NCBI GenBank assembly: GCA_012511995.1
Contig: JAAZFA010000373.1
Location: 1 to 7,168 of the forward strand
Reading direction: 5' to 3'
From: Thermoproteota archaeon
GTDB lineage: Archaea; Thermoproteota; Bathyarchaeia; Bathyarchaeales; Bathycorpusculaceae
DNA: 7,168 bases
Each line of letters opens with the position of its first letter. Position 1 is the first letter of the stretch. The notes beneath the pieces are model-generated. The model was given only the letters and a program-made list of their open reading frames with translations. It was not told where the DNA came from and ran no database searches. Positions 1 to 6,493 of this stretch are shown here, one piece after another. Position numbers and translations under genes: made by a program.

Positions 1-17
1 CGCAATTTCTATTAATT

Positions 18-50
18 GTTAAAACCAGTCAAAATAGGCTGATTTTTAAC
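18..50. repeat. Imperfect inverted repeat (hairpin)
   Basis: GTTAAAA at 18-24 pairs with TTTTAAC at 44-50, and CAG at 26-28 pairs with CTG at 39-41. The two stems are separated by a small asymmetric bulge, and the loop is about 10 bases. It lies just outside the transposase remnant. It may be a terminator of an upstream gene beyond the window or an old element end; no function can be assigned from sequence alone. Confidence 0.4.
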
Positions 51-169
51 AGAAAAACACAATTCTTAGCGTAGACTGCTCAGATGGAGATTCATCAGCA
101 TATTACCTCAAGATATTGCCAATGTCGAATCGAACTCATTTCGTTAGAATGCAAACCACCCTTTGGCAA

Positions 170-420
170 ACAGTTTACTCAACCACAAGACACTATCAAG
201 AAAAACCCATTTATCCCGAACCTTAAACAGACTACAATTACCTCCACCCGACTCAGTACACACCCAAACCAACACCAAACACAAAAACCCACGAAGCAAA
301 AAAACTACAGACCAAACAAAAAACACAAAATAAACACCAAATACCCCCTCAAACAACCTCTCCACAAGACAACCTACTAACACTTTTAAGCTACTACAAA
401 CTCTACACAACACAACACAA
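170..420. other. A/C-rich arm of the transposase remnant
   Basis: In 181-420 the + strand has only 11 G and 30 T in 240 bases (83% A+C); within 241-360 it is 89% A+C. Long open frames here on both strands are composition artefacts, rich in Lys, Thr, Asn, Gln and Pro on the + strand. The stretch around 359-418 still reads as transposase (NLLTLLSYYKLYTTQ), so the arm is altered transposase, not a foreign low-complexity repeat. The bias equals C to T and A to G change on the - strand. No unit repeats in tandem. Confidence 0.8.
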
Positions 421-691
421 TTTCAACGCTAACTAGAGTCCCCTTTGAACTAGACCAGAGTAGCGTGCTCAAAGATGCCCATAAACTCAGAGCCCCTCGT
501 AAAAAAATTCTGGCTCTACCTCAAAAACTGCATTAGAAAGCCAAGTGGCTTTAAAGCGTAGAAGAAATTGAAGCGATGTTTTCTGGGTTTAGGGCTTTTG
601 CCGATGCTGCCGAGCAGGAGATTTCAAGACCTAACGCCAGGCAGAGGCGCAAGACGCACTACAGTGGAAAACGCAAGAGGTACATTTGTTA

Positions 692-1085
692 ACTCTGGGG
701 GTTTGATAGTTTGTAAGTTGTGTTATGTGTTAAGGGTGTAGTTGTGGTTATGTTTTTTGTGTGTAGTTGTTTCTGGTTGTTATGTATGGTTTGGTTGGGT
801 TTTTGTTTGGGTTGTTTTGGTGTAGTAGGTGTTTTTTCTTATTTTTAGTTGTGTGTTGTTGATTAAGAAGTATTTTGGGTGGGGTAAGGTTGGTGTGGGG
901 TTGTTGGGTGTGTGGGGAGTTTAATAAGATGTTTGTTTGTGGGTGTGTGGTGGTTGGGCATTCGTATAGTTGGGTGATAAAGTTTTTGGTTTGGGGTAGG
1001 GGTTTAGGGGTTGTTTGGGGTGTTATGGTGTTATGGTTGATGTTGTGTTTGGGTTGGTAAACTTTTGAATATTGGGTTTTTTGTT
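692..1085. other. G/T-rich arm of the transposase remnant
   Basis: In 721-1080 the + strand has 44 A and 5 C in 360 bases (86% G+T). The apparent frames here on either strand arise from this bias. Reading codons with G possibly from A and T possibly from C recovers transposase: ggt tat after tgt at 743-751 gives HDY, and 1000-1074 gives the conserved C-terminus. The bias is the mirror image of the left arm and fits C to T plus A to G change on the + strand. No tandem unit is visible. Confidence 0.8.
993..1020 (+). other. Potential G-quadruplex
   Basis: Four runs of GGGG at 993-996, 999-1002, 1007-1010 and 1017-1020 are separated by loops TA, TTTA and TTGTTT. This satisfies the standard quadruplex pattern with short loops. 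It lies in the G/T-rich arm and is probably a by-product of A to G change. Further G-runs at about 877-918 could form a second, looser structure. Confidence 0.55.
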
Positions 1086-1147
1086 TTTTTTGAAGTTTCA
1101 AGGGAAGTGGAAAGCAATTGCAAACCTGCAACGCGGAATAGCGCCTA

Positions 1148-1175
1148 AGGTCTATTATTTTTTTGAACTAGACCT
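1148..1175. terminator. Hairpin AGGTCTA/TAGACCT with T-rich loop
   Basis: AGGTCTA at 1148-1154 is the exact reverse complement of TAGACCT at 1169-1175, with a 14-base loop that includes seven T. It lies between the transposase remnant and the exporter operon. It could end transcription leaving the remnant, or mark the element edge. Assignment as a terminator is a guess from position and structure. Confidence 0.35.
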
Positions 1176-1209
1176 CTCAATTTTATAAAATGAAAATGCT
1201 TTCACTTAA

Positions 1210-1218
1210 TTTATATAA
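1210..1218 (+). promoter_or_regulatory. Probable archaeal TATA box for the exporter operon
   Basis: TTTATATAA matches the archaeal box A consensus and lies 54 bases before the ATG at 1272. Transcription starting about 25 bases downstream would leave a leader of about 30 bases. No strong Shine-Dalgarno sequence precedes the ATG; the nearest purine stretch is around 1258-1261. A similar TTTTATAAAA at 1181-1190 is an alternative. Confidence 0.45.
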
Positions 1219-1271
1219 TATTCTATTCCCTCAATAATAAATCAAATCAGAAAAATACGGATGCTGATCTT

Positions 1272-2207
1272 ATGATAGACACAGAAAATCTCACTCGAAA
1301 ATTCGATAACCTCATAGCAGTAGAAAACTTGAATCTTCACATAGAAAAAGGCGAAGTTTTTGGTTTTCTCGGACCAAACGGTGCAGGCAAAACAACAACC
1401 ATCCGTATGCTCGCATGCCTAATCGCACCCACAAAGGGCAGCGCCATGGTCGCAGGATATAACATTATAAAAGATCCCCTCAAAGTACGGCAATCAGCAG
1501 GTATACTAACTGAAAATCCTAGCCTATATGAACGCCTAACTGCTTACGAAAACATGGATTTTTTTGCTCAAGCTTACGGGATCAACTCTATCACAGTAAG
1601 GCAAAGTAGGATTCAGGAGTTGCTCGAGTTTTTTCATCTCTGGGAACGTAGAAATGACAGAGTTGGCGGGTTTAGCAAGGGTATGAAACAGAAACTAGCC
1701 ATCGTTCGCGCAATTGTACATAAACCGCCCGTGTTATTTCTAGATGAACCAACTGCCGGTTTAGATCCGGAATCTGCTAAAGAAATTAGAGACATGATTA
1801 CGAAACTTAGTCAACATGAAAAATCTACAATTTTGTTGAGCACCCACCACTTAGAAGACGCTGAAAAGTTATGTCGACGAGTATTGATTATGGATAAAGG
1901 TCGATGCCTTTTAGTTGGCACGCCGGACGAATTAAGAAAGAAAATAAGCACTACACCAGCTATCGAAGTAGTCTTAACTAAGGTGACTCCTGAAATCTTG
2001 GCAGCTATTGAAACAAATAAAAAAGCCTTAGAAATAAATCAGCAGGGAACTAGACTTCTAATTAACGTTGAGGACACGCATGTAGCTACTCCTGAAATTG
2101 TGCGAGCAATTGTTGAGAAAAAAGGACAAATTCTCTCTGTTAATGCTGTGCGTCCTTCACTAGAAGATGCTTATCTCAAATTAGTCAAGGGAGAAGAAAT
2201 TTCGTGA
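1272..2207 (+). CDS. ABC exporter ATP-binding protein (ABC-2 type, DUF4162-like C-terminus)
   Basis: This is the cytoplasmic ATPase subunit that powers an ABC-2 type exporter; it hydrolyses ATP as a dimer on the inner face of the membrane. In its 311 residues the Walker A is GPNGAGKTT at 34-42, the signature is FSKGMKQ at 134-140, and the Walker B is VLFLDEP at 154-160. The D-loop is AGLD at 162-165 and the switch His is 192 in STHH. The usual Q-loop glutamine is replaced by Glu81 (LTENPSLYERLT), a change I recall in related exporters. Residues from about 218 form a second domain ending in PSLEDAYLKLV, like DUF4162 of drug, Na+ and bacitracin-type exporters. The start ATG is the first in frame after the promoter. 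The stop overlaps the permease start, so the two are one operon. The exported substrate cannot be told. Confidence 0.93.
   Translation: MIDTENLTRKFDNLIAVENLNLHIEKGEVFGFLGPNGAGKTTTIRMLACLIAPTKGSAMVAGYNIIKDPLKVRQSAGILTENPSLYERLTAYENMDFFAQAYGINSITVRQSRIQELLEFFHLWERRNDRVGGFSKGMKQKLAIVRAIVHKPPVLFLDEPTAGLDPESAKEIRDMITKLSQHEKSTILLSTHHLEDAEKLCRRVLIMDKGRCLLVGTPDELRKKISTTPAIEVVLTKVTPEILAAIETNKKALEINQQGTRLLINVEDTHVATPEIVRAIVEKKGQILSVNAVRPSLEDAYLKLVKGEEIS
2187..2193 (+). promoter_or_regulatory. Ribosome binding site of the permease gene
   Basis: AAGGGAG lies inside the end of the ATPase gene, 10 bases before GTG 2204 and 16 before ATG 2210. The spacing favours GTG 2204 as the start. This start overlaps the ATPase stop (GTGA), consistent with translational coupling. 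Confidence 0.5.
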
Positions 2208-3022
2208 ATATGGATAATGCCTGGTTGGTTTTTAAGAAAGATTGGTTAGAAATCAAACGTAATTGGCAAGTACTTCTTCCAATAATTATTTTACCACTCA
2301 TATTTTCAATCGTATTCCCCGTAATTATCATGGTAAGTGCAAATGCTCCTATGCAAGAAACGGGAACGCAGGATTTCCAATCATTAATACTCAATCTTCC
2401 CTCAGATGTCCAAACACAAATCGCACAGATGACCCCCAGCCAAATAGGCGTTTACATTATGGTATTATATTTCTTTGCCCCATTCTTCCTCATTATCCCT
2501 ATTATGGCGTCAAGTGTTCTTGGTTCAGACAGTTTTGCTGGTGAACGAGAACGTAAAACCATCGAAGCTCTTTTAGCAACACCACTCTCGGATAGCGAAC
2601 TATTTATCGGTAAAATTTTAGTCAGTTTCATTCCATCCATGATAATTACAGTTGTATCCTTCTCAATTTTTGCAGCGGTAGTAGACATTATTACATTTGG
2701 AATGTTTAATGGTATGCTATTGCTTCCAAACGTTAGCTATCTTGTGATGGTTTTTGGTGTTGCTCCAGTTATAACTCTTTGCAGTATCGGCTTAACGGTG
2801 ATAATTTCCTCAAAAGTGAAAGGCTTCAAAGAAGCTCAGCAAATAAGTGTTGTCTTGTTACTGCCAGTTCTGGGTTTAGTATTTGCTCAAATTTCAGGGC
2901 TCTTAATTCTGGGGCCATTAGTGTTAGTTGGATTGATAAGCATATTTGCTGTTGCTGATATTATCATTTTTTATGCTGGCATCAAGATTTTTCAACGCGA
3001 AGAAATTCTATCGAAACAATAG
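2204..3022 (+). CDS. ABC-2 type exporter permease
   Basis: This is the membrane subunit partnering the ATPase just upstream, with which it overlaps by four bases (GTGA). It has 272 residues from the GTG. A short amphipathic N-terminus (WLVFKKDWLEIKRNW) leads into membrane segment 1 at about 23-45. An outside loop rich in Gln, Pro and Thr follows (46-80), then segment 2 at about 83-106. The cytoplasmic stretch 107-137 (DSFAGERERKTIEALLATP then GK) is the hallmark ABC-2 coupling region that contacts the ATPase. Segments follow at about 138-162, 177-203, 214-232 and 237-262, six in all. The length is typical of the NatB/ABC2_membrane group. An alternative start is ATG at 2210, only two codons in. 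Substrate unknown; exporters of this type handle drugs, ions, lipids or peptides. Confidence 0.9.
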   Translation: MNMDNAWLVFKKDWLEIKRNWQVLLPIIILPLIFSIVFPVIIMVSANAPMQETGTQDFQSLILNLPSDVQTQIAQMTPSQIGVYIMVLYFFAPFFLIIPIMASSVLGSDSFAGERERKTIEALLATPLSDSELFIGKILVSFIPSMIITVVSFSIFAAVVDIITFGMFNGMLLLPNVSYLVMVFGVAPVITLCSIGLTVIISSKVKGFKEAQQISVVLLLPVLGLVFAQISGLLILGPLVLVGLISIFAVADIIIFYAGIKIFQREEILSKQ

Positions 3023-3294
3023 AGAGGGCGTTTTCCTGCACCTCGCCATCTATTCTTCACAAAAACTTGTTAAAATTAAAAAAAGAGAGAAAATCGCTTT
3101 AAATAATTGCAAATATTAGTTTTTAGACTTAAAGAATAAAACAAATCTGTTGGATTAGACTTTTAAGGCTAAAATATATTGGAAAAACGATAAAAGCACA
3201 TTATTTCTTCTTTTTTTATAGATCACCATATAACTTCGTTCAGAAATGCCTTTATGGGTCGTAGCTGTACTTTAAGGCTCCAAGGTTGCAGCAA
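3023..3294 (+). promoter_or_regulatory. Intergenic region with possible terminator and Mg2+ pump promoter
   Basis: No gene is visible here. The T-rich run at about 3207-3217 could act as an archaeal terminator for the exporter operon. TTTTTATA at 3213-3220 resembles a TATA box about 75 bases before the pump start, and AAAATATATT at 3171-3180 is another candidate. A weak GGCG...CGCC pairing lies at 3028-3050. I see no recognisable magnesium riboswitch. Confidence 0.3.
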
Positions 3295-6200
3295 ATGGCG
3301 AAACTAATCAATGATAACAACATTTCTAGCAATTCTCCAGCTGCTGCGATAAAGCCTCCTTTAACTAGTGAAGAACTTGTTACACTCCCAGTAGAGGAAC
3401 TCCTCGGTCGTTTAGACACAACATCTCAAGGTCTTAGCTCTGAGGAGGCCGTAGAGCGACTTGAGACCTACGGTAGAAACGAGCTTGCCCAGCAAGCCAA
3501 GCACTCAGCCGTAATAGAATTTATAAGTCATTTTAAAAGTCCATTGATAATTATACTTTTGATTGCTGGTGTTATCTCAGGTTTTCTAGGTGAAATCGTC
3601 AATACAGGAATAATCTTAACCATCGTCATAGTCAGCGCAATTCTGAATTACTACCAAGACAACAAAGCGGAGAAAGCCGCTCAGTTATTAAAACAGAAAG
3701 TCACTTCTACAGCTACAGTACTTCGAGACAGCCTACGACAAGAAATTATAATCCCGGAAATCGTTCCAGGAGATATAATTTTTCTTTCAGCAGGCGATAT
3801 TTCTCCTGCAGATGTAAGAATACTATCAGCCAAGGATCTTTTCATCAACCAATCAGCCTTAACAGGTGAGTCGTTTCCTGTCGAGAAAACTGCTGGACAA
3901 ACAAAAAGCAAAGCTGCACTCATCGATTGGAGCAATTACTGTTTTATGGGAACCTCAGTAGTCAGTGGTACCGCAACAGCAGTGGTTGGTAAAACCGGCA
4001 ACGCAACAGAGTATGGTAAAATCGCCAAAAAGTTAATCGAAAAACCGCCCGAAACCGAATTTGAACGGGGACTTAAAAGTTTCAGTTTCTTGATTATGCA
4101 GGTTACTTTTCTGCTAGTCATTTTTGTCTTCATGGCAATTGCGCTACGGAACCCAACCAACACAGGCATAATTCAAGCATTACTGTTTTCGGTAGCATTA
4201 GCAGTAGGTTTAACACCTGAATTGTTACCCATGATCGTCACCATAAACCTATCACGTGGTGCAATGACGATGTCTAAAAAAGGTGTCATCGTCAAACGGT
4301 TAGCGTCCATAGAAAATTTTGGCAGCATGAATATATTATGCACTGACAAAACAGGTACATTAACAGAGAACCGAATCAAACTCGTTTTGAACGTAAATAC
4401 CGAAGGTGAAGAAGATGAAAATGTCTTTATGTACTCCTTCTTAAATAGCAACTTCCAAACTGGATTACGTAGCCCACTAGACGAAGCTATCTTAGCACAT
4501 AAAGAAATAGATACATCCAAGTACACAAAAGTCGATGAAGTTCCTTTCGATTTTATTCGACGAAAAGTATCTGTTGTCGTTGAAATAAATGACCAACGGT
4601 ATTTTATCGCAAAAGGTGCACCTGAAGAAATATTGAAAGTTTGCTCATACCATGAATTAAGAAGCACAATATCAGATCTTAATGATGAAACACGTAAGCA
4701 GATCGAACAAAAATATGCTGATTATAGCACTGAAGGATTGCGTGTTTTAGGCGTTGCCTATAAGCGACTTAAAGAAGAAAAAGCGATTTATTCGATTAAT
4801 GACGAAAATGACATGGTATTCGTGGGGTTTGTCGCTTTTCTTGATCCACCTAAAGAAACCGCTAAACAGTCGATCCTACTACTTACAAATGCAGGTATTG
4901 AGTTAAAAATATTGACTGGCGACAACGAATTTGTCACACGCAAAGTTTGCGAACAACTGGGCTTTGAAATTAAAGGTGTAGCGTTAGGTAATGACATTTC
5001 CACTATTTCTGACGAGGCATTGATGGCGATTGTAGAAGAAGCAAACGTTTTCTGTCGCGTTAACCCAGTTCAAAAAGACCGCATAATTACGCTATTGAAA
5101 AAAAATGGGCATGTTGTTGGTTACATGGGAGATGGAATTAACGATGCCCCGTCACTAAAGAGTTGTGACGTTGGGATATCTGTTGATAATGCAGTTGATG
5201 TAGCCAAAGAAACTGCAGATATCATTCTCTCACGAAATGACTTGACTGTGCTAGCCGAAGGTGTATTTGAGGGGCGAAAAACCTTTGGTAACACAATGAA
5301 ATACATCCAATTAAGTATTAGTTCAAACTTTGGTAACATGTTTAGCGTTGCAGGGGCAGCACTTTTCCTGCCCTTCCTACCCATGCTACCAGTACAACTA
5401 TTACTAAACAACTTACTATACGACTTCAGCCAATCGTCGATCACAACCGACAAAGTCGATGAAGAATACCTCGAACGCCCTAAACGCTGGGACATTGGCT
5501 TTATCCGCAGATTCATGATATCCCTAGGTCCAGTTAGCTCTCTATTTGACTACCTAACGTTTCTTACTATGCTCTTTGTTTTCATCCTTCCAGTAGTCCC
5601 ATTTGCTCTCTTAGGAACAGATATTTACGCTCAACGTCTTTTCCAGACTGCATGGTTTGTTATGTCATTAGTTTCACAGGTACTAGTAGTGTTTGTTATT
5701 AGGACTAGACGTACACCGTTTTGGAAGAGTAAGCCAAGCAAATATTTAGTAATTAGCAGTTTAGTCATAGTAATGTTTGCATTAGTGATACCACTATCGC
5801 CCATTGGAGAAATTTTTGGATTCGTAGTTCTCCCGCCATTATTTTACGCGTTGTTGGCGATTCTCTTGGTGTCATATTTATTGTTGGCTGAAGTCGTTAA
5901 GCATTGGTTCTATAAACGTAATGCCTACCGTTTAGAGCAAGTGTTAGTACCAAAGCGTACCTTCTATGTTACCCGCACTGCGGAATTAATGCAAGATGTG
6001 ATTGCTGCTATCAGCCTCCGTAATGAAGATGAATTCTCTATTTACTCATTAACCGAAGACCTAAAGAAGGCATTGACTTTCCGTATTAATTCCAAGCAGT
6101 TGACACGCAACCTCCAGTACCTTCACCACTCGGGTTTAATCACTGTAGACTCGAAGAAACGAACTCTCAAACGTGAAAAAGCTTTACAGGAATATGTAAC

Positions 6201-6327
6201 AAGGAGCATCATGGCGGGGCCGAATTGGGGAACAGTAGGTCCACAATGGGTCAAAATCAACGAAATAATTTTCAATAGGCATGGACAAGTTAACCCTGAA
6301 TACCAAGACATGCTTCCCAAACAATAG
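3295..6327 (+). CDS. mgtA: Magnesium-translocating P-type ATPase with C-terminal winged-helix-like extension
   Basis: This is a membrane pump of the P3B (MgtA/MgtB) type that uses ATP to take up Mg2+. Numbered from ATG 3295 (1010 residues), it has TGES at 190-193 (actuator domain), PELLP at 308-312 in membrane segment 4, and the phosphorylated Asp351 in DKTGTLTE. KGAP lies at 440-443 (nucleotide domain), TGDN at 541-544 and GDGINDAP at 612-619. NNLLYDFSQ at 705-713 with the nearby TDKVD is characteristic of MgtA rather than Ca2+ pumps. About ten membrane segments are visible; the last ends near residue 871 (VVKHWFYKR). The remaining ~130 residues exceed the roughly 900-residue family length and resemble a winged helix (see finding). 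A TTG at 3286 is possible, but AAGG at 3282-3285 lies 9 bases before the ATG, so I prefer the ATG. It appears to be transcribed alone. Confidence 0.92.
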   Translation: MAKLINDNNISSNSPAAAIKPPLTSEELVTLPVEELLGRLDTTSQGLSSEEAVERLETYGRNELAQQAKHSAVIEFISHFKSPLIIILLIAGVISGFLGEIVNTGIILTIVIVSAILNYYQDNKAEKAAQLLKQKVTSTATVLRDSLRQEIIIPEIVPGDIIFLSAGDISPADVRILSAKDLFINQSALTGESFPVEKTAGQTKSKAALIDWSNYCFMGTSVVSGTATAVVGKTGNATEYGKIAKKLIEKPPETEFERGLKSFSFLIMQVTFLLVIFVFMAIALRNPTNTGIIQALLFSVALAVGLTPELLPMIVTINLSRGAMTMSKKGVIVKRLASIENFGSMNILCTDKTGTLTENRIKLVLNVNTEGEEDENVFMYSFLNSNFQTGLRSPLDEAILAHKEIDTSKYTKVDEVPFDFIRRKVSVVVEINDQRYFIAKGAPEEILKVCSYHELRSTISDLNDETRKQIEQKYADYSTEGLRVLGVAYKRLKEEKAIYSINDENDMVFVGFVAFLDPPKETAKQSILLLTNAGIELKILTGDNEFVTRKVCEQLGFEIKGVALGNDISTISDEALMAIVEEANVFCRVNPVQKDRIITLLKKNGHVVGYMGDGINDAPSLKSCDVGISVDNAVDVAKETADIILSRNDLTVLAEGVFEGRKTFGNTMKYIQLSISSNFGNMFSVAGAALFLPFLPMLPVQLLLNNLLYDFSQSSITTDKVDEEYLERPKRWDIGFIRRFMISLGPVSSLFDYLTFLTMLFVFILPVVPFALLGTDIYAQRLFQTAWFVMSLVSQVLVVFVIRTRRTPFWKSKPSKYLVISSLVIVMFALVIPLSPIGEIFGFVVLPPLFYALLAILLVSYLLLAEVVKHWFYKRNAYRLEQVLVPKRTFYVTRTAELMQDVIAAISLRNEDEFSIYSLTEDLKKALTFRINSKQLTRNLQYLHHSGLITVDSKKRTLKREKALQEYVTRSIMAGPNWGTVGPQWVKINEIIFNRHGQVNPEYQDMLPKQ

Positions 6328-6493
6328 CAAAAAAGTGTTATACAAAGCAGACCTCGCAAGTTCCGGAGCTAAGTTTCAACTTTGTTAATTAGAGAGTTGA
6401 TGACGTAATGCCTCTTTGTTATGACTGCTTGTCAAGGAGTGTAAATTATCTTTTTTGACAAAGCTATTAATTTAGTTAAAAGGAAACAACTAA
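6328..6493. other. Non-coding region after the Mg2+ pump, with hairpins
   Basis: No gene is supported here. TCAACT at 6376-6381 pairs with AGTTGA at 6395-6400, and TTGTCA at 6429-6434 pairs with TGACAA at 6456-6461, the latter followed by a bulged GC pair. Either could contribute to a terminator for the pump gene. An AAGGAG at 6434-6439 looks like a ribosome binding site but no convincing frame follows at the right spacing. A short open frame at 6445-6525 (FFDKAINLVKRKQLNHDRM) has no usual start. Confidence 0.35.

Larger units (their letters stand above)
84..1074 (+). pseudogene. IS5-type DDE transposase, broken
   Basis: This would be the DDE transposase moving the element. Recognisable pieces run in order along the + strand. 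At 359-418 the frame reads SPQDNLLTLLSYYKLYTTQ, like the N-terminal helical region. At 444-533 it reads FELDQSSV through LPQKLH, the helix-turn-helix region (FDLDQSNV, LPEKLH in relatives). At 558-689 it reads VEEIEAMFSGFRAFADAAEQEIS, then HYSGKRKRY, matching the DATEQEIPRP and YSGKRKRHT block around the first catalytic Asp. At 688-717 it reads VNSGGLIV. At 917-979 it reads EFNKM, VVVGHS and WVIKF, where the family has a catalytic Glu (VVVEH). At 1000-1074 it reads as EFRNRL, HYDVM, GLVNFR once transitions are reversed. In-frame stops lie at 534, 552 and 690, with several frame changes. The 84-170 portion is only tentatively part of the gene. Family identity is by recall of conserved blocks, not a search. 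Confidence 0.75.
65..1149 (+). mobile_element. Degenerate IS5-group insertion sequence, hypermutated
   Basis: The stretch is an insertion sequence remnant of roughly 1 kb, the usual size for IS5-group elements. It is recognised from the transposase relics inside it. The ends are uncertain. CTTAGCG at 65-71 resembles the reverse complement of CGCCTAAG at 1142-1149 (CTTAGGCG), with one gap and scattered matches further in, which could be decayed terminal inverted repeats. No convincing target-site duplication flanks them. The interior has two oppositely biased arms (A/C-rich about 170-420, G/T-rich about 692-1085) around an ordinary centre. The element cannot encode an active transposase. Confidence 0.6.

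Noticed and set aside
84..380. 98-residue + strand open frame in the A/C-rich arm
   Set aside because: Beyond about residue 40 it is Lys, Thr, Asn, Gln and Pro rich because G and T are nearly absent, which also removes stops. Transposase reading at 359-418 is in another frame.
144..413. 89-residue minus-strand open frame rich in Val, Phe, Leu and Cys, resembling a membrane protein
   Set aside because: It is the complement of the A/C-rich arm; the hydrophobic make-up follows from G/T-only codons.
875..1060. 61-residue + strand frame as a real small membrane protein
   Set aside because: Its content (EFNKM, VVVGH, WVIKF) matches altered transposase, and the correct frame changes near 980-1000.
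170..1085. The arms as one giant hairpin or long inverted repeat
   Set aside because: I compared the reverse complement of the right arm with the left arm by eye and saw no extended matching; only composition is complementary.
692..1085. Telomere-like or tandem G/T repeat, or a CRISPR array
   Set aside because: No unit recurs at fixed spacing, and the segment aligns to transposase codons.
692..1085. Diversity-generating retroelement variable region
   Set aside because: Those change adenines in a template-defined way and come with a reverse transcriptase; here both A and C are lost and no reverse transcriptase is present.
748..1131. 127-residue minus-strand open frame
   Set aside because: It is composition-driven (A/C-only codons giving Thr, Asn, Pro, Gln, Lys) and antisense to recognisable transposase motifs at 917-1074.
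6350..6380. Possible tRNA fragment around GACCTCGCAAGTTCCGGAG
   Set aside because: No cloverleaf arms or GTTCRA T-loop could be formed.
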